Shown here: one piece after another, positions 10,823-20,807 of the stretch
Layout of the letters: each line of letters begins with the position of its first letter
Position numbering within the stretch: the stretch's first letter is position 1
Assembly (NCBI GenBank): GCA_000310025.1
Contig: FN649755.1
Location: 433,340-463,483, forward strand
DNA: 30,144 bases
DNA from: Ectocarpus siliculosus
Taxonomy: Eukaryota > Sar > Phaeophyceae > Ectocarpales > Ectocarpaceae
Direction: 5' to 3'
The notes under the pieces: generated by a model
Told to the model about the DNA's origin: nothing
Seen by the model: the letters and a program-made list of their open reading frames with translations, nothing else
The model's database searches: none
Position numbers and translations under genes: made by a program

Positions 10823-11021
10823 CAGGATGCAGCTCACCCTTCATGCGACTCGCCGAATACCTCACGGTGCTTCGTGCTTGGTGATGTGAGAGCCTGGTCC
10901 GGTGAGAACCCGGCATGCTCCTTCCCGGCTTTGTAGGGGTGCGAAGTCAATGGTCTAACGACTACGGCATGTGCGACTATGAGTACACGACTATGAGTAC
11001 ACCCCCCCCCCCCCCCCCCCC
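10823..11021. mobile_element. Short C-tract-ended element, copy 1
   Basis: About 170 bp from CAGGATGCAGCTCACC to TATGAGTACAC is shared at roughly 90 percent identity with 29060-29230, and the flanks differ completely. This copy has an extra duplicated ACGACTATGAGTACAC block and ends in a run of 20 C (11002-11021). The second copy lies inside a retroelement gene, so this is a mobile sequence rather than a conserved gene. On the minus strand a B-box-like GGGTTCTCACC is present, but a good A box is not; a SINE fragment, a MITE or an introner-like element are all possible. Confidence 0.7.
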
Positions 11022-11315
11022 AGCACAAGGAAAAACACTACACAGTACTCCCGGCCAAAACACGCGATCTACCACACGTTGTGCTCTGTAGATTCCAAAT
11101 TGCTCGCGCAAAACTCCTCACATTAATCCATCCGCAGTGCTTACCTTTATGCATAGACCAGATGCCGACTTCGATGTACCACCCAGGTACGTTACCTTTC
11201 AGTCGAATGGGAACATCAGATACTTTGTAGACGAACGAGCTGTAGGAACTCGAGGATGTTTTGGACGATCCCTGCCAGAAACCTCAAAGAACACATCAAA
11301 CCCGGAACAGTCGCA

Positions 11316-11558
11316 TCTACGTAGACTACATCTAACAGGAAGAGTTTGAGGTGCCATCTTCGTGCCATCAACCGATGTGAGGAATAGCCCCTAATGTGAC
11401 AGTAATTTTTGGTGCCCATGCAAATTCTCGGATTGTTGGTGACGGTACTACTCTGTAATTTCCAAACATTACCTCCACTTCTATGCGTTTCGCACGAAAG
11501 CTTCGTCGGAGGTTAGTGAGGCATCAGACTGCAGAAACGACTGCTTCTCTCACCACAA
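11316..11558 (-). other. 3' flank of FNIP gene B with candidate last intron and exon
   Basis: This flank resembles the sequence after genes A and C down to about 11316 (CTTCCTGTT.GATGTAGTC block). CAG|GT at 11586/11585 and an acceptor ending TGGAG at 11473 would splice out 113 bp in phase 0. The exon 11472-11368 would then add 34 residues starting VMFGN and ending IPHIG before TGA at 11370-11368. The equivalent frame is open in gene A. Without transcripts it could equally be a conserved 3' UTR. Confidence 0.4.
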
Positions 11559-13298
11559 TTACAACACGTGCTCCAGGACATCGACCTGTACAACTGAAGG
11601 AATTGTGACCCCATCTAAGTTCGATCTATGAATCACAGTCAGGTGACGAAGGGCTTTCGGCCATTCGATTTCGCGGAGAAGGATTTCTTCGGTACCGTCA
11701 CCATGCTCATGGTTGAGAAGACGAAGCGCCTCCAGGTTGGGCATCCAAGTTCCCAGTCCTTGCAGTGACTGCCTGAAATGTTCGCCGAGTGTGAGTCGCC
11801 GGAGTGATGCAGGCCAAACGCTCCTGCCGATGCTCTGGTTGAAGTCCGCATACACCGTTACCGTATTGTCCCCGTAGTCTTCGCAAGATGCAAACGTTAT
11901 CTCTTGCATTGACGCCGGCCACCTCACGTTGTCAATTGACTGGTTGAACGTGAATCCCAAAACGAGCCTCTGAAGGGAATCTGGCCATAAAACTCCCTCA
12001 ATGGGCTGGTTGAAGCTCCCCTCGACGGTGAGATCTTGCAGCCATGACGGAAAAACAACCCTTTGAATCGGCTGGTCGAATCCATAGCCTAAATTCAGCT
12101 TCTGCAGGGACGGCGGCCACACGATGTCTTCAATGGGTTGGTTGAACTCTGACCCCAAGGCAAGCTCCTGCAGCGAAGTCGGTAGAATAACTCCGGCAAT
12201 TGGTTGGTTGAAACTTGAAGCTTCGGAGAATATTAGCTGCCTTAGCGATGCCGGAAACTCGACAGGGTCGATCGGTTGGTTGAACCCTTCCGAGAGGACG
12301 ATTGTCTCCAGCGACGCCGGAAATCTCATCCGTTCGAGAGGCTGGTTGAACCATCCAAAGAATACAAGCTTCTGCAACGATGCTGGCCACTCTACCGCAT
12401 CGATACGTTCGTTGAATGGTGAACAGTGTATCTCGATCGTTTTCAGCTGTCGCGGCCATGCCAAAGCTTCAAGGCTGCCCTCAAAGGCATCACCCAACAC
12501 CAGGCGGTCCGCGTCCGTCATTGCAAAGATGGGGTTTCTCAATTCTCCTGCTGTCGGCATGTTCCACGTCACGCTTCGCGCTCGTAGACGCGGCAAGCGT
12601 GTGCCACACGGCCGCTTCGGGTGCCGGGGTAGGGCATCGGCAGCGGCCAGCAGCCTGCGTGGCGTTTTTGCCTCGACATTCAAGTGCAAGGTCGGATAGG
12701 TTCTGCACGCCATACAGAACTCCAAGGACGCCAGCTGCAGCTCCTTGGTCGACGTGTACCAACCCTTAGCGTCCCACGTCTCGCCCCACATCTCGCTCAA
12801 AGAAATGATGAGGGCCTTCAAGCAAAGGTTATGATCGCGTCCTGCGGCAGAAAGCACATTGTATGGGCATATTGGTCGGCAAAAATATGGCGCTTTTCGA
12901 CACCTTTCAGCGCGTCGATGCAAACCACGGAACGGTTCCAGGGCCATGATACAACCGGAAGCGAATACGGCGGAATGCCCACACTTTTGTACAGCCAAAA
13001 TGTCGTGGTGGGGGTTGCCTCTTATGCCCCAATCTTTCGTTTTTCTTTCATCTTGTCGACAATACGGATCGTCTTCTTGGTCAAAACATTCCACACAAAA
13101 CCTCCTCGCATAAAAAAAAACAGTTCCTTCAGATGAAAAAGTCGAAGCTTTTGACCTGGGTATCCTGACTACGGAGGGACGGTACGATCGGCATTGGCTG
13201 TAGGGCGAAAGTGCGTTTTGGGTCGTTGGGGAAACAACGTGAGAGTATCGACTGTCCTTGTGCACGATAAGATGGCCAACATCTTGAGGATTTCGCAC
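11559..13298 (-). CDS. FNIP-type leucine-rich repeat protein (gene B)
   Basis: This is the best gene in the window: 579 codons without a break. Residues 153-579 form the exon shared with gene A, starting at 12841 after CTGCCGCAG, the same 3' splice site and phase as in A. Order: a conserved N-terminal region (STKELQLASLE, VTWNMPTAGELRNPIFAMTD, LVLGDAFEGSLEALAWP), then nine FNIP units of about 22 residues from residue 295 to about 500, then SLQGLGTWMPNLEALRLL and a tail with LLREIEWPKALRHLTV. FNIP repeats are a leucine-rich-repeat variant used in protein binding; the ligand is unknown. No signal peptide or membrane helix is seen, so it is probably intracellular. Residues 1-152 have no counterpart in A and may be read-through of an intron; the start at 13298 is therefore uncertain. 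The 3' end may be extended by a further exon. Confidence 0.8.
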   Translation of the reverse strand: MRNPQDVGHLIVHKDSRYSHVVSPTTQNALSPYSQCRSYRPSVVRIPRSKASTFSSEGTVFFYARRFCVECFDQEDDPYCRQDERKTKDWGIRGNPHHDILAVQKCGHSAVFASGCIMALEPFRGLHRRAERCRKAPYFCRPICPYNVLSAAGRDHNLCLKALIISLSEMWGETWDAKGWYTSTKELQLASLEFCMACRTYPTLHLNVEAKTPRRLLAAADALPRHPKRPCGTRLPRLRARSVTWNMPTAGELRNPIFAMTDADRLVLGDAFEGSLEALAWPRQLKTIEIHCSPFNERIDAVEWPASLQKLVFFGWFNQPLERMRFPASLETIVLSEGFNQPIDPVEFPASLRQLIFSEASSFNQPIAGVILPTSLQELALGSEFNQPIEDIVWPPSLQKLNLGYGFDQPIQRVVFPSWLQDLTVEGSFNQPIEGVLWPDSLQRLVLGFTFNQSIDNVRWPASMQEITFASCEDYGDNTVTVYADFNQSIGRSVWPASLRRLTLGEHFRQSLQGLGTWMPNLEALRLLNHEHGDGTEEILLREIEWPKALRHLTVIHRSNLDGVTIPSVVQVDVLEHVL

Positions 13299-13329
13299 TA
13301 CAGGCTGACGCTGACCGCAACTACCAGCC

Positions 13330-14414
13330 TATGGTATTGAGATTCTTCCACGAAGGGCTGGGGGAACCCTTTCTCGAGCGCCACATCCTCAGTTTACGCC
13401 ACACATTCGTACTTTCGTCGGAAGAAGTATCCGCTGCGGTTCGACCGGCTAGAAAGAGAAATGATCCTTGGAAGAATAGTTTCGCCCATGGTGGGTGGAA
13501 CAGACGTTCGCGACACGACGAAACACTCGGCCATAGCAGCTACAAAACGAACATATTCCGACCGGAAACATATGCTCAGCTCAAACGTTTGAACGCCCCA
13601 TTGCTAAGTAGGGACACGCTCTCACCAAACAGGTTCTAGCCAACAGGCAAGCAAGACTTTCGGCGTATACCCAACATGGTGAGAAAAGGGAAAACTCACG
13701 AACCGCAGACCTCAACCAGGAACCCATTACGTGTGGGCGGGGGTGAGGAACGGGAAAAGAAGTCAGAGCTGAAGGCGCAATCCCCCTTTTCAGCACAGAC
13801 ACGCAATGACTACCCCGCTTGGGCTTAGAAACTGACTAAACCAGCACAGCTTTGCTAGCGTTGCCGGTGGGGTCAACGACATCTGATGGTTTCGGATTGG
13901 TCGCAGCCTGACATCAAGAGTGGAAACGAACCTTGTTCACTACTTGCAAACATGGCGATCTCTCTCAAAATATTTGTTCGGAAGTGCGGGAGCGATGTAT
14001 CTGTATGGTCGCGAGGAAATGCCTCGTCACTTAGTACTCAGTCGTTGCAAACCTTCTCGCGCGCGTCACAAGTAGAAGCCTGTAAATACTACGTTCGATG
14101 GTATGCATGCCCTGGTCTATTGTGGGAACCATTTCCGGCTGATGAATTTCACAGGACCATTGATCGAGTGCTATGCGCACGGCATATCCTTTCATGCACT
14201 ACAAATCCATGTTTTTGATCGCAGAGCTGTCAGCCATGGAACACACCGAAGAAAACATAGCCACACGCATTCCACTTCGGTAAAATCGATTACTCGCGTC
14301 CAACTCCATGCGGTACCACGAGTAACTCCATGAACAGCGCCGTCAGATTTCCGTCGGACCACGAGAAGAGTGCGAGCAATGTGGCCATGGAAACAACGAT
14401 GTTGCTGGAAGCGC
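13330..14414. other. Unassigned region
   Basis: Only short open frames without recognisable motifs occur here. If gene B has further 5' exons on the minus strand they should lie in this stretch, but I could not identify them. Confidence 0.5.
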
Positions 14415-14650
14415 ATGAGCAGCTGCTTCTTAGAAATGCGTTGCGGATTTGTTTGTCATCTAGACGAAAGTTCAAGTTCGGATCTGGGGATCGCGAGACG
14501 AAAGCTCAAACGTACAAACTGTCGATCACGCGGGATTCGGTGAAGTTCGCACGGGCAGAAAACCTTCCAGCTACAAAAGTATCATGCTGCGAATGCGAGC
14601 CTGCAACCGGCGATGCTCACGAAAGCACATTCGCCGAACATGTTGCTGAA
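14415..14650 (+). repeat. Diverged dispersed repeat, copy 2 (partner at 615-855)
   Basis: This plus-strand block aligns with the reverse complement of 615-855 through the GAGCAGCT, ATCTAGA, ACTGTCGATCA and CCTTCCAGC anchors. An open frame of 109 codons (14330-14659) runs through it and carries KVSCCECEPATG, with a spaced cysteine pattern partly kept in the other copy (SLCYCKPPTG). The cysteine pattern could point to a small metal-binding motif, but there is too little to name a family. Confidence 0.55.
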
Positions 14651-16719
14651 CAAAAATAAATGTGGTCCCGGAAAGACTCGAATCGTGTCGGTGAAAGTGA
14701 GAAAAACATCGAAACGCTTCGTCTGCACCAACATAGCTTGCTCTTTGCTCACCAGAGCTTGCGGAATCCGACCTGGCGTCTCCCTCCATGATGCTCGGTG
14801 TGCCACTCGTATTCAGACCTTTCTCAAGGGAGGCAAGACGAGAGGAGGGGAGCACGCATGTCGGAGGTTAAGCGCATTTGCCGGTGGAGGCTCGATGAAG
14901 CGGTTGAGACAGGATGAAAAGGGAAGGGTAGGCAGCACGAGCGAATGCCGCCATCACCAAGGATACAAAATTACAGCACGTTTGCGTTTCACAACCTGAG
15001 GCAATCATTGGCAGAAGTAGGCCTTACCCCCTCCTCGGTGATATAACTCCCAGCATTTCCACAAAGAGAATGCCAATCTGGTTGATACTCCACGCTTGCC
15101 ACGATGGGGGCATGTAGTCTGCGCAGGGTTGAATCTTGGGCGTCACAGATGACACATCAAACGGTACATATATTCCGCGCAAGACACGTGATGCAATCGC
15201 TGAAACGCCAGTGGAGGAAAACCAACAAACCATCGTACAGCTCGACAAAAGAAGGGTTCATCAGGGGAAAAACAGTGTGGAAGAGTTGTTGAACCCTGTT
15301 TCGTTCGTATGGTTCTTGTGAACAGAGGCGATTATTATATGACAAGGTGATGATGTTTTTCGCTTGCTAAATAGAGCATGCGTCGCCGCGGAAACAGCGA
15401 GACAAGGGGATCTTCTGTGGAAAGCACTACCAACCCCATCTGGGCGCGAAATAACGCGATGCTCATCATTGCCTCCCGAAGCTGCACAGTTGAAGATACA
15501 AACGATCACCCACATCTCTCTCGGAGATCACGACACTTGTTCTTCGCAAGAAAGTGCCAACGCCAACCACTCGTGGGAGGTGATGCCACATGTACATCGC
15601 GTACTGCACGGGTAACAGCCGACTTGGCATCACATGCTCAATTCTTTGGTACGCAATGTATCTGCCTAACGGTAGTTTCAACGTGGAGGCGTCTTCGAGG
15701 AAGATATATGCAGGAAAGGTTCAACCCTTCTCCCGTGAACCTACTGTTGGGTTTATCTCGAGGACTACGACTACGATGGAGAACAAATGTCTCCAGTACA
15801 TGCACAACAGGCCGCAGGGAGAACAAACAATGGCCTGCTGTCCGACTCCATGAATGCCCTATGTCCCCTTCTTCGCCATACAGTTTCAAAGGCCGCAGAT
15901 TACCTACCACCAACGCTGACAGCAAGTATCAGCCGTGGTACGAGCACCGCTGGTGTGTGAAACGTGGTGCTTCCATGAGATGATGAGTGCTTGCAATTTG
16001 CGAAGCGGCCGTGTACTGTATTGACAAAACAATACCCCGCACATCCCAACGGAAGCAGAAGCAACATCCCTCGTTTCTGAGTGTTGCTTCCACACCGAGA
16101 ACAACACAACAACAGCAGGCCGAAGCAGATAGGACGTGAATTTCATAGCGCTGCTCTGCTCTGCGTTGGGGGTCATGGCGACAGCAGCAGGAGCAGGGAG
16201 CAAAGTCGAGGCGTTGGTACTGTTGATGCAGTCGCCACATGAGACTGTATGATACACACAACCTTTTACGGTCCGTCTGCGGTGCAGCAGACGCGTATTG
16301 CGACCTTATATGTCTTTGTCACTGCAGGTCGTGGTAACTTGTCGACGTGCACAGCGTCAAGACATGTCAGTCTGTGCACTGCTGCTGCTGTCTCAAGCAG
16401 CTGCTGTCCCACGCAACATGCACCCATCACACTGTGTAGATTACGACAACGAAGGCACACAGCTTGTCATTCTGTATCACGCACACAGTCCACGCTTCTG
16501 TCTAAAGTTGTGCAACAGGATTTTTAATGTGGGTAGCACACATGCAAGCGGACTCTATGTGTGGGTCACCCGCCAACAGCATCACAAGCAAGTGTTTCCT
16601 CGTCCAACGAATCAACAATCAAGAGCACGATATTCAGACCGCCTTCGTGAATGTAAACTAGTACCCCTTTGTAACTTTCAAAGTCGACCCCGAGTATTGA
16701 TGTGTCCACTGCTGCAACA
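14651..16719. other. Unassigned region
   Basis: A 201-codon open stretch at 15378-15983 (plus) has no domain and is overlapped by open minus-strand frames. A frame through 16364-16753 begins MSVCALLLLSQAAAVPRN, which resembles a signal peptide, but no donor, acceptor or homologue backs it. CTG/CAG-rich patches occur near 16180 and 16380. Confidence 0.4.
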
Positions 16720-16763
16720 CGTGCAAACTAGAGTTCTGCACCGTGCAAACTAGAGTTCTGCAC
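16720..16763. repeat. Perfect 22-bp tandem duplication
   Basis: The 22-bp unit beginning CGTGCAAACTAGAG occurs at 16720-16741 and again at 16742-16763 with no difference. This points to a recent slippage or repair event. Confidence 0.9.
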
Positions 16764-18849
16764 TGTTCTCGCAACCACCACTGCCGATGACATCTACACT
16801 ACACTTGGACATCTCCGAGCTATGACTGTTCGGGTGGACATAACCAAAGAGGACACACAATGAATGGACGACAGCGATTTGCGCAAGAACGAGGAAGATC
16901 GTGCATATCATGCTCCGAACAATTGGGCTGTAAATGCGAAGAGGGGACGCGCACTACAATCAAACAATAGTGCTGCCATGAACACGGGAAGAAAACTCAG
17001 CGCCACCCAGCCCAAACCATCCTCCAACAGAAAACGTCAACCCCATCAGAATAAACCCAGATCTGATGTTGTAATTTTACGGCGAAGAGGGATCATCTGG
17101 ACGACTTCGCAACGTTCTCCAGGAACTGCATCGACGATCCACAACAGCATTCTTTGCGAGGAGATATATCGCGTGGTTGAACACCGTCATTACCCAGCGA
17201 CGTGAAGCACCCCTTGGTGCGTGAGACGAAATGGGTATAACGGTGGAACGCGCTGACCCTTGCAAAAATGGTGGAGCCACATGTCCATTGCTACTACCGT
17301 CTACAGTGTGAACATCATCAACGTTATGTATATATGTCAATACACTGAATTTCGCCGATCGGCCTTCGATCCTTGCAAAATAATTGGTAACCATTGAAAT
17401 TCACCATCGATTTTTATCGACGTTGCCCTCTCCATCCCCGAATAACTGGCAGGACTTACGACTCAATGAGGGGAAGCTCGCATACGTTCAACGGCTACTG
17501 CACGATCCCAACTACGACTACGGTGAACTCGATGAAGCCATGATGACAAAGATACGGACAGCTTTACCACAGGTTTCGCCGTATATTGGCCGCCTTACAG
17601 CTGCAATGAGCAACCGGTGCGTGCGACGTTAACAAACACAGTTACATCTTCTCTGATACCAAACAATGGTACATATATATGTTTCATTAATATCTGTTTC
17701 ATTTCCATCCTCATAAAAAAAATATCTCTTTCACTTCCATCCTCAAAAAAAGCTAGCATGGTTACACAATAATCACAATATCATCAGAAATGAACTGTCT
17801 GCATTGCAATACATTATCTGTAAGAAAACACTCATTCGCCAAAATTCGAAAAATCAACTCATTTTATACGTCTGTCGCCTTAGGCCTCGATCCAGAACGA
17901 TATCCAACTACTTGGCGTTTTCGCCACCTGATGCTCCTTCTACGTAAATGGGCCGTCGACACACGCACTAAGGGGTCATGCCACGTGGCAGAGCAGCAAT
18001 GACCAGGACACTTACCGGCAAGAAAAACGTCATCCCCGCTTACGACAAGACTAATTCGCGGTAACATTCCCATTGCTTTTCCCACAAGGGAGGGCATCCG
18101 GCTGCACGTCGCCATGAAAAGCACAGTGGGTAACACACCCCGATTGCAACAACTTGTCTTTTGGTGAACGAATTCCTCCTAGACGTATTCAGCTGCATCG
18201 AGGATCGACGACTCAACTTTCACGCACATAACCAAGATAACCAGTACAAGTACCTCACGTCATCACACCACTCACAATTCGGCAGTGTCACGGATACTAC
18301 CAAGATCCCTCGGGAATACTATACATCTGCCCCAGCCGAAAGAGTTATCATACCGTCCAGAGTTAGGGGTGGATTTGCAGATCAGGCGAAAAAATTCCCG
18401 GAAGAAGCGATGGCCATCTCACGAGTGCTGCAACCTTACAAAACAAACATGCTTACACAATGAAACAATGGTTGATGGACGTTTCGACAACTTATACCAC
18501 ATCCGTCCAGCCCTGAAAGGCCACAACCGGGTCGCCTAGAGCTTAGTGGCGTCATCGACGACTACTTTACGTTGGGTACGACCATACCCCAACACCGCAC
18601 ACATGTTAAAATTTCCAATCAATCTTCGGTTTGCGATTCGGGCCCCGGCGCCCGCCGCCCATCATACTCGTCGCCGTAGTCTACTTGCATGCCTTGGAGC
18701 AATCTATATGTAGGTCTCGTTCTAAGCAAACGTGAAGCGTTTGAATATCGGACGGCATCGCAGCTTGAAAATATCGTAACCGGGCCCATGCGTAGGGCAA
18801 TCAAAATGTTGGACAGGAAGAAAAAAACAAATGTTCAAGAGGTTTTGGA
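16764..18849. other. Unassigned region with several gene-like fragments
   Basis: This stretch looks more AT-rich than its surroundings. Short plus-strand frames at 16864-17205, 17384-17632, 17790-18002 and 18161-18463 have protein-like composition (for example RLLHDPNYDYGELDEAMM) but no domain that I recognise, and stops separate them. They could be exons or remains of one decayed gene or element. No splice sites join them convincingly. Confidence 0.35.
17691..17752. repeat. Imperfect 30-32 bp tandem duplication
   Basis: A unit reading TATCTGTTTCATTTCCATCC and ending in an A-run (17691-17722) is followed by a close copy reading TATCTCTTTCACTTCCATCC, also ending in an A-run (17723-17752). Confidence 0.75.
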
Positions 18850-19163
18850 TTTTTTTTTTTGTCTCCACTTCAATTCAGCGCTCACAGCAGCACTAGTGCC
18901 GTTTACTCCAACTCGTGGTCACACAGAAGAATTCCTCACTACCCTCCCATCGTGCGGTACTTTGTCTTCGATTTTTCATGCGACAAGAGTTCAGCACTCT
19001 CTTCCCGCTGTGTACAAACAGACTAGCGCCATCCACTCGGTCAGGAGCGGAAGCGAGAGAAAAACTCAGTTTGCAAGAAAACTCGCTCACGCCCGGATTC
19101 AAACCCCTGACCCGACTTCTACACGGTTTCGAGGAAACCAACAAGACCACCGGGGCGACCGGC
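18850..19163 (-). mobile_element. tRNA-derived SINE, copy 2
   Basis: This is the better-preserved copy. On the minus strand the head shows an A box, TGGTCTTGTTGG (complement of 19138-19149), and a B box, GGGGTTTGAATCCGGGC (complement of 19091-19107), 31 bp apart, as expected for an RNA polymerase III promoter. The body aligns with 9422-9738. The A-rich end is a run of T at 18850-18860 on the plus strand. The head resembles a tRNA with a TGGTCTAGTTGG-type D arm, but no full tRNA cloverleaf is kept, so it is not a tRNA gene. Flanking CAAGAGG/CAAGGGG is too poor a match to call a target duplication. Confidence 0.8.
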
Positions 19164-19187
19164 ACAAGGGGTGGACTACATAGACGC

Positions 19188-19570
19188 GGGTGATACCCGT
19201 CCTCCCACCAATCACATGTCGATTTTATAGGACATGATGTAGGACGCAGACAAATGATTGGTTGATGGGCACGCCGCCGAGCGGGAATCCCTGAAAGACG
19301 TAGCACAGCAGCATCAGCACATGACACACGTAGACAACACACGAGACAACCAGCACAGCACTTTCACTCGTCCCTGTGCTGCTCAATAGCAGCAGTCCTG
19401 CGTACACTGGTGTTGGGTCAAGTGTGAGCGTGTGCAGTAGCGGTGGTGACCTCTCTGTGAGGCTTCATCCATATTCATCTACGCCTGCGTCTCTCTCTCC
19501 GCCCGTTCTTTTCGGGCTTCGCGCGAAATATTTTAACTGTTTCATGTTGGGCCCACATGTATGTATCGGA
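19188..19570. repeat. Long dispersed repeat, copy 1 (internally deleted)
   Basis: The start (CGTCCTCCCACCAATCACATGTCGA, here split at CGTCCTCCCACC and CACATGTCGA) matches the start of the 20.8-kb repeat. The end (CATCCATATTCATCTACG, then ATGTTGGGCC and ATGTATG) matches the end of the same repeat near 21620-21735. Between them it has only about 200 bp where the other copy has about 700, including the tandem units. It lies directly beside the SINE head. No coding sequence or terminal inverted repeat is seen. Confidence 0.6.
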
Positions 19571-19619
19571 CATGAACCTGAAAATCGTGCTTTTCAAAGC
19601 TCACCGAACTAAATTACTC

Positions 19620-20800
19620 AATCGATGGTAAGTGCATCATGAGGGCTACAATCTCAGATACAAACGTTGTGCACCAGCGACCGCAGCGGACGGTTAGATT
19701 GCGATAGTACTTCGTACTGGAGTCAACTACCACACAAGGTTCCCCTGCGGGAGTTAGGTGGTTTGCCTCCCAGGGGCGACGCAAGAGAACATGGCCAATC
19801 AATGCCATCGCGGTCGCATGGTTGGTCGTCATCACGTTCGGTAGCGCCGGCTTTTACGTGCATCGTGTCTTGGAGTTGGCAACATGTGCGGGGTGTTTTG
19901 TTTTCTCCCGCCGTGACTTTTCGCTTGTGGGCGAGTGTGTGGTCTTCGGCTAGCGGCGTCTTTTGTGCAGGTCCTTCTTCTGTAATCCGCAGCGTGTGAT
20001 CACTTTCTCGCCTTACGTGATCGTGTTTCCCATGGCCTGTAGGACTTTCAACACAACATCAACAACGGATCAAAGAGACGCTCAACGTACCGAAGAACAG
20101 TCACAGCTGCAGGCTGTTGCATTGTTGTACCACAACTTCCAAGTATTTGAATTTTTTTATTTTTCGGAATTGAAATTTACATGACCGCTGCCAGAGTTGT
20201 GCGAGAGACTTTTGCATCGCGTGGTGTGTTCCCATGAGCAACAACAAGAGTCTTGGTCCCCGCTGTAGGTACGCATGCGCCAGTTGCTGTGTAGTGGTTG
20301 TGTACACAACAATCACAGCAGCTGTGTGGGCGATTGGGCACGTGGCGCGTGGCGCGGGGTAAAAACAAAGTTCGTCGTGTTTTCAGGTGTCATGCCGTTC
20401 GAGGCTTTTATTGTTCGGATTCCCAACCCCTGAAAAAAGAGGGAGTCCCAGCGACTTTAGGCGACCCTGACGCGCATCACCGGTGTCTCCCGAGCCCCAC
20501 ACGTAACGAGTAATGTACCGACGGGTCCTCCGCGTGCCATGCAGGAAAAAGTGCGGTAAAAAACGCTGTCCCAGCCGAGAAAAGCGAAGCGAAGGCGAAA
20601 AAAGTCGAAATCCTATATATGCATATGCACTGTAGACTTTGGGACATCGAGATATGCACGCGTTTCCTGGATTATTGAAGAAGAAAACTGCGGACTGGAC
20701 CGCGGCCTTCAGGCACGGCACAGCGCACCCATACGTACGTGGGGCAAAAAGTATGTTGGACCGGACGAATAAAAACAAAATCATCGAAGTTTAAGAGAGG
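19620..20800. other. Unassigned region
   Basis: Only short frames occur and no motif is recognised. A 133-codon minus-strand frame (20383-20784) shows no domain. Confidence 0.5.
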
Positions 20801-20807
20801 TAAAGCC

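Noticed and set aside
10554-10916. A 120-codon minus-strand gene resembling the 29-kb frame
   Set aside because: The resemblance (SRMKGELHP) lies wholly inside the short element shared by both places; the rest has no counterpart.
12124-12699. A 191-codon plus-strand gene inside gene B
   Set aside because: It is the mirror image of the FNIP repeats on the opposite strand; the regular repeat keeps several frames open.
15378-15983. A 201-codon plus-strand gene
   Set aside because: Basic, low-information composition, and open frames on both strands in the same place; nothing distinguishes it from chance.
16864-18540. A viral or transposon gene cluster
   Set aside because: The fragments look protein-like, but no capsid, polymerase, helicase or transposase motif can be seen and stops separate them.
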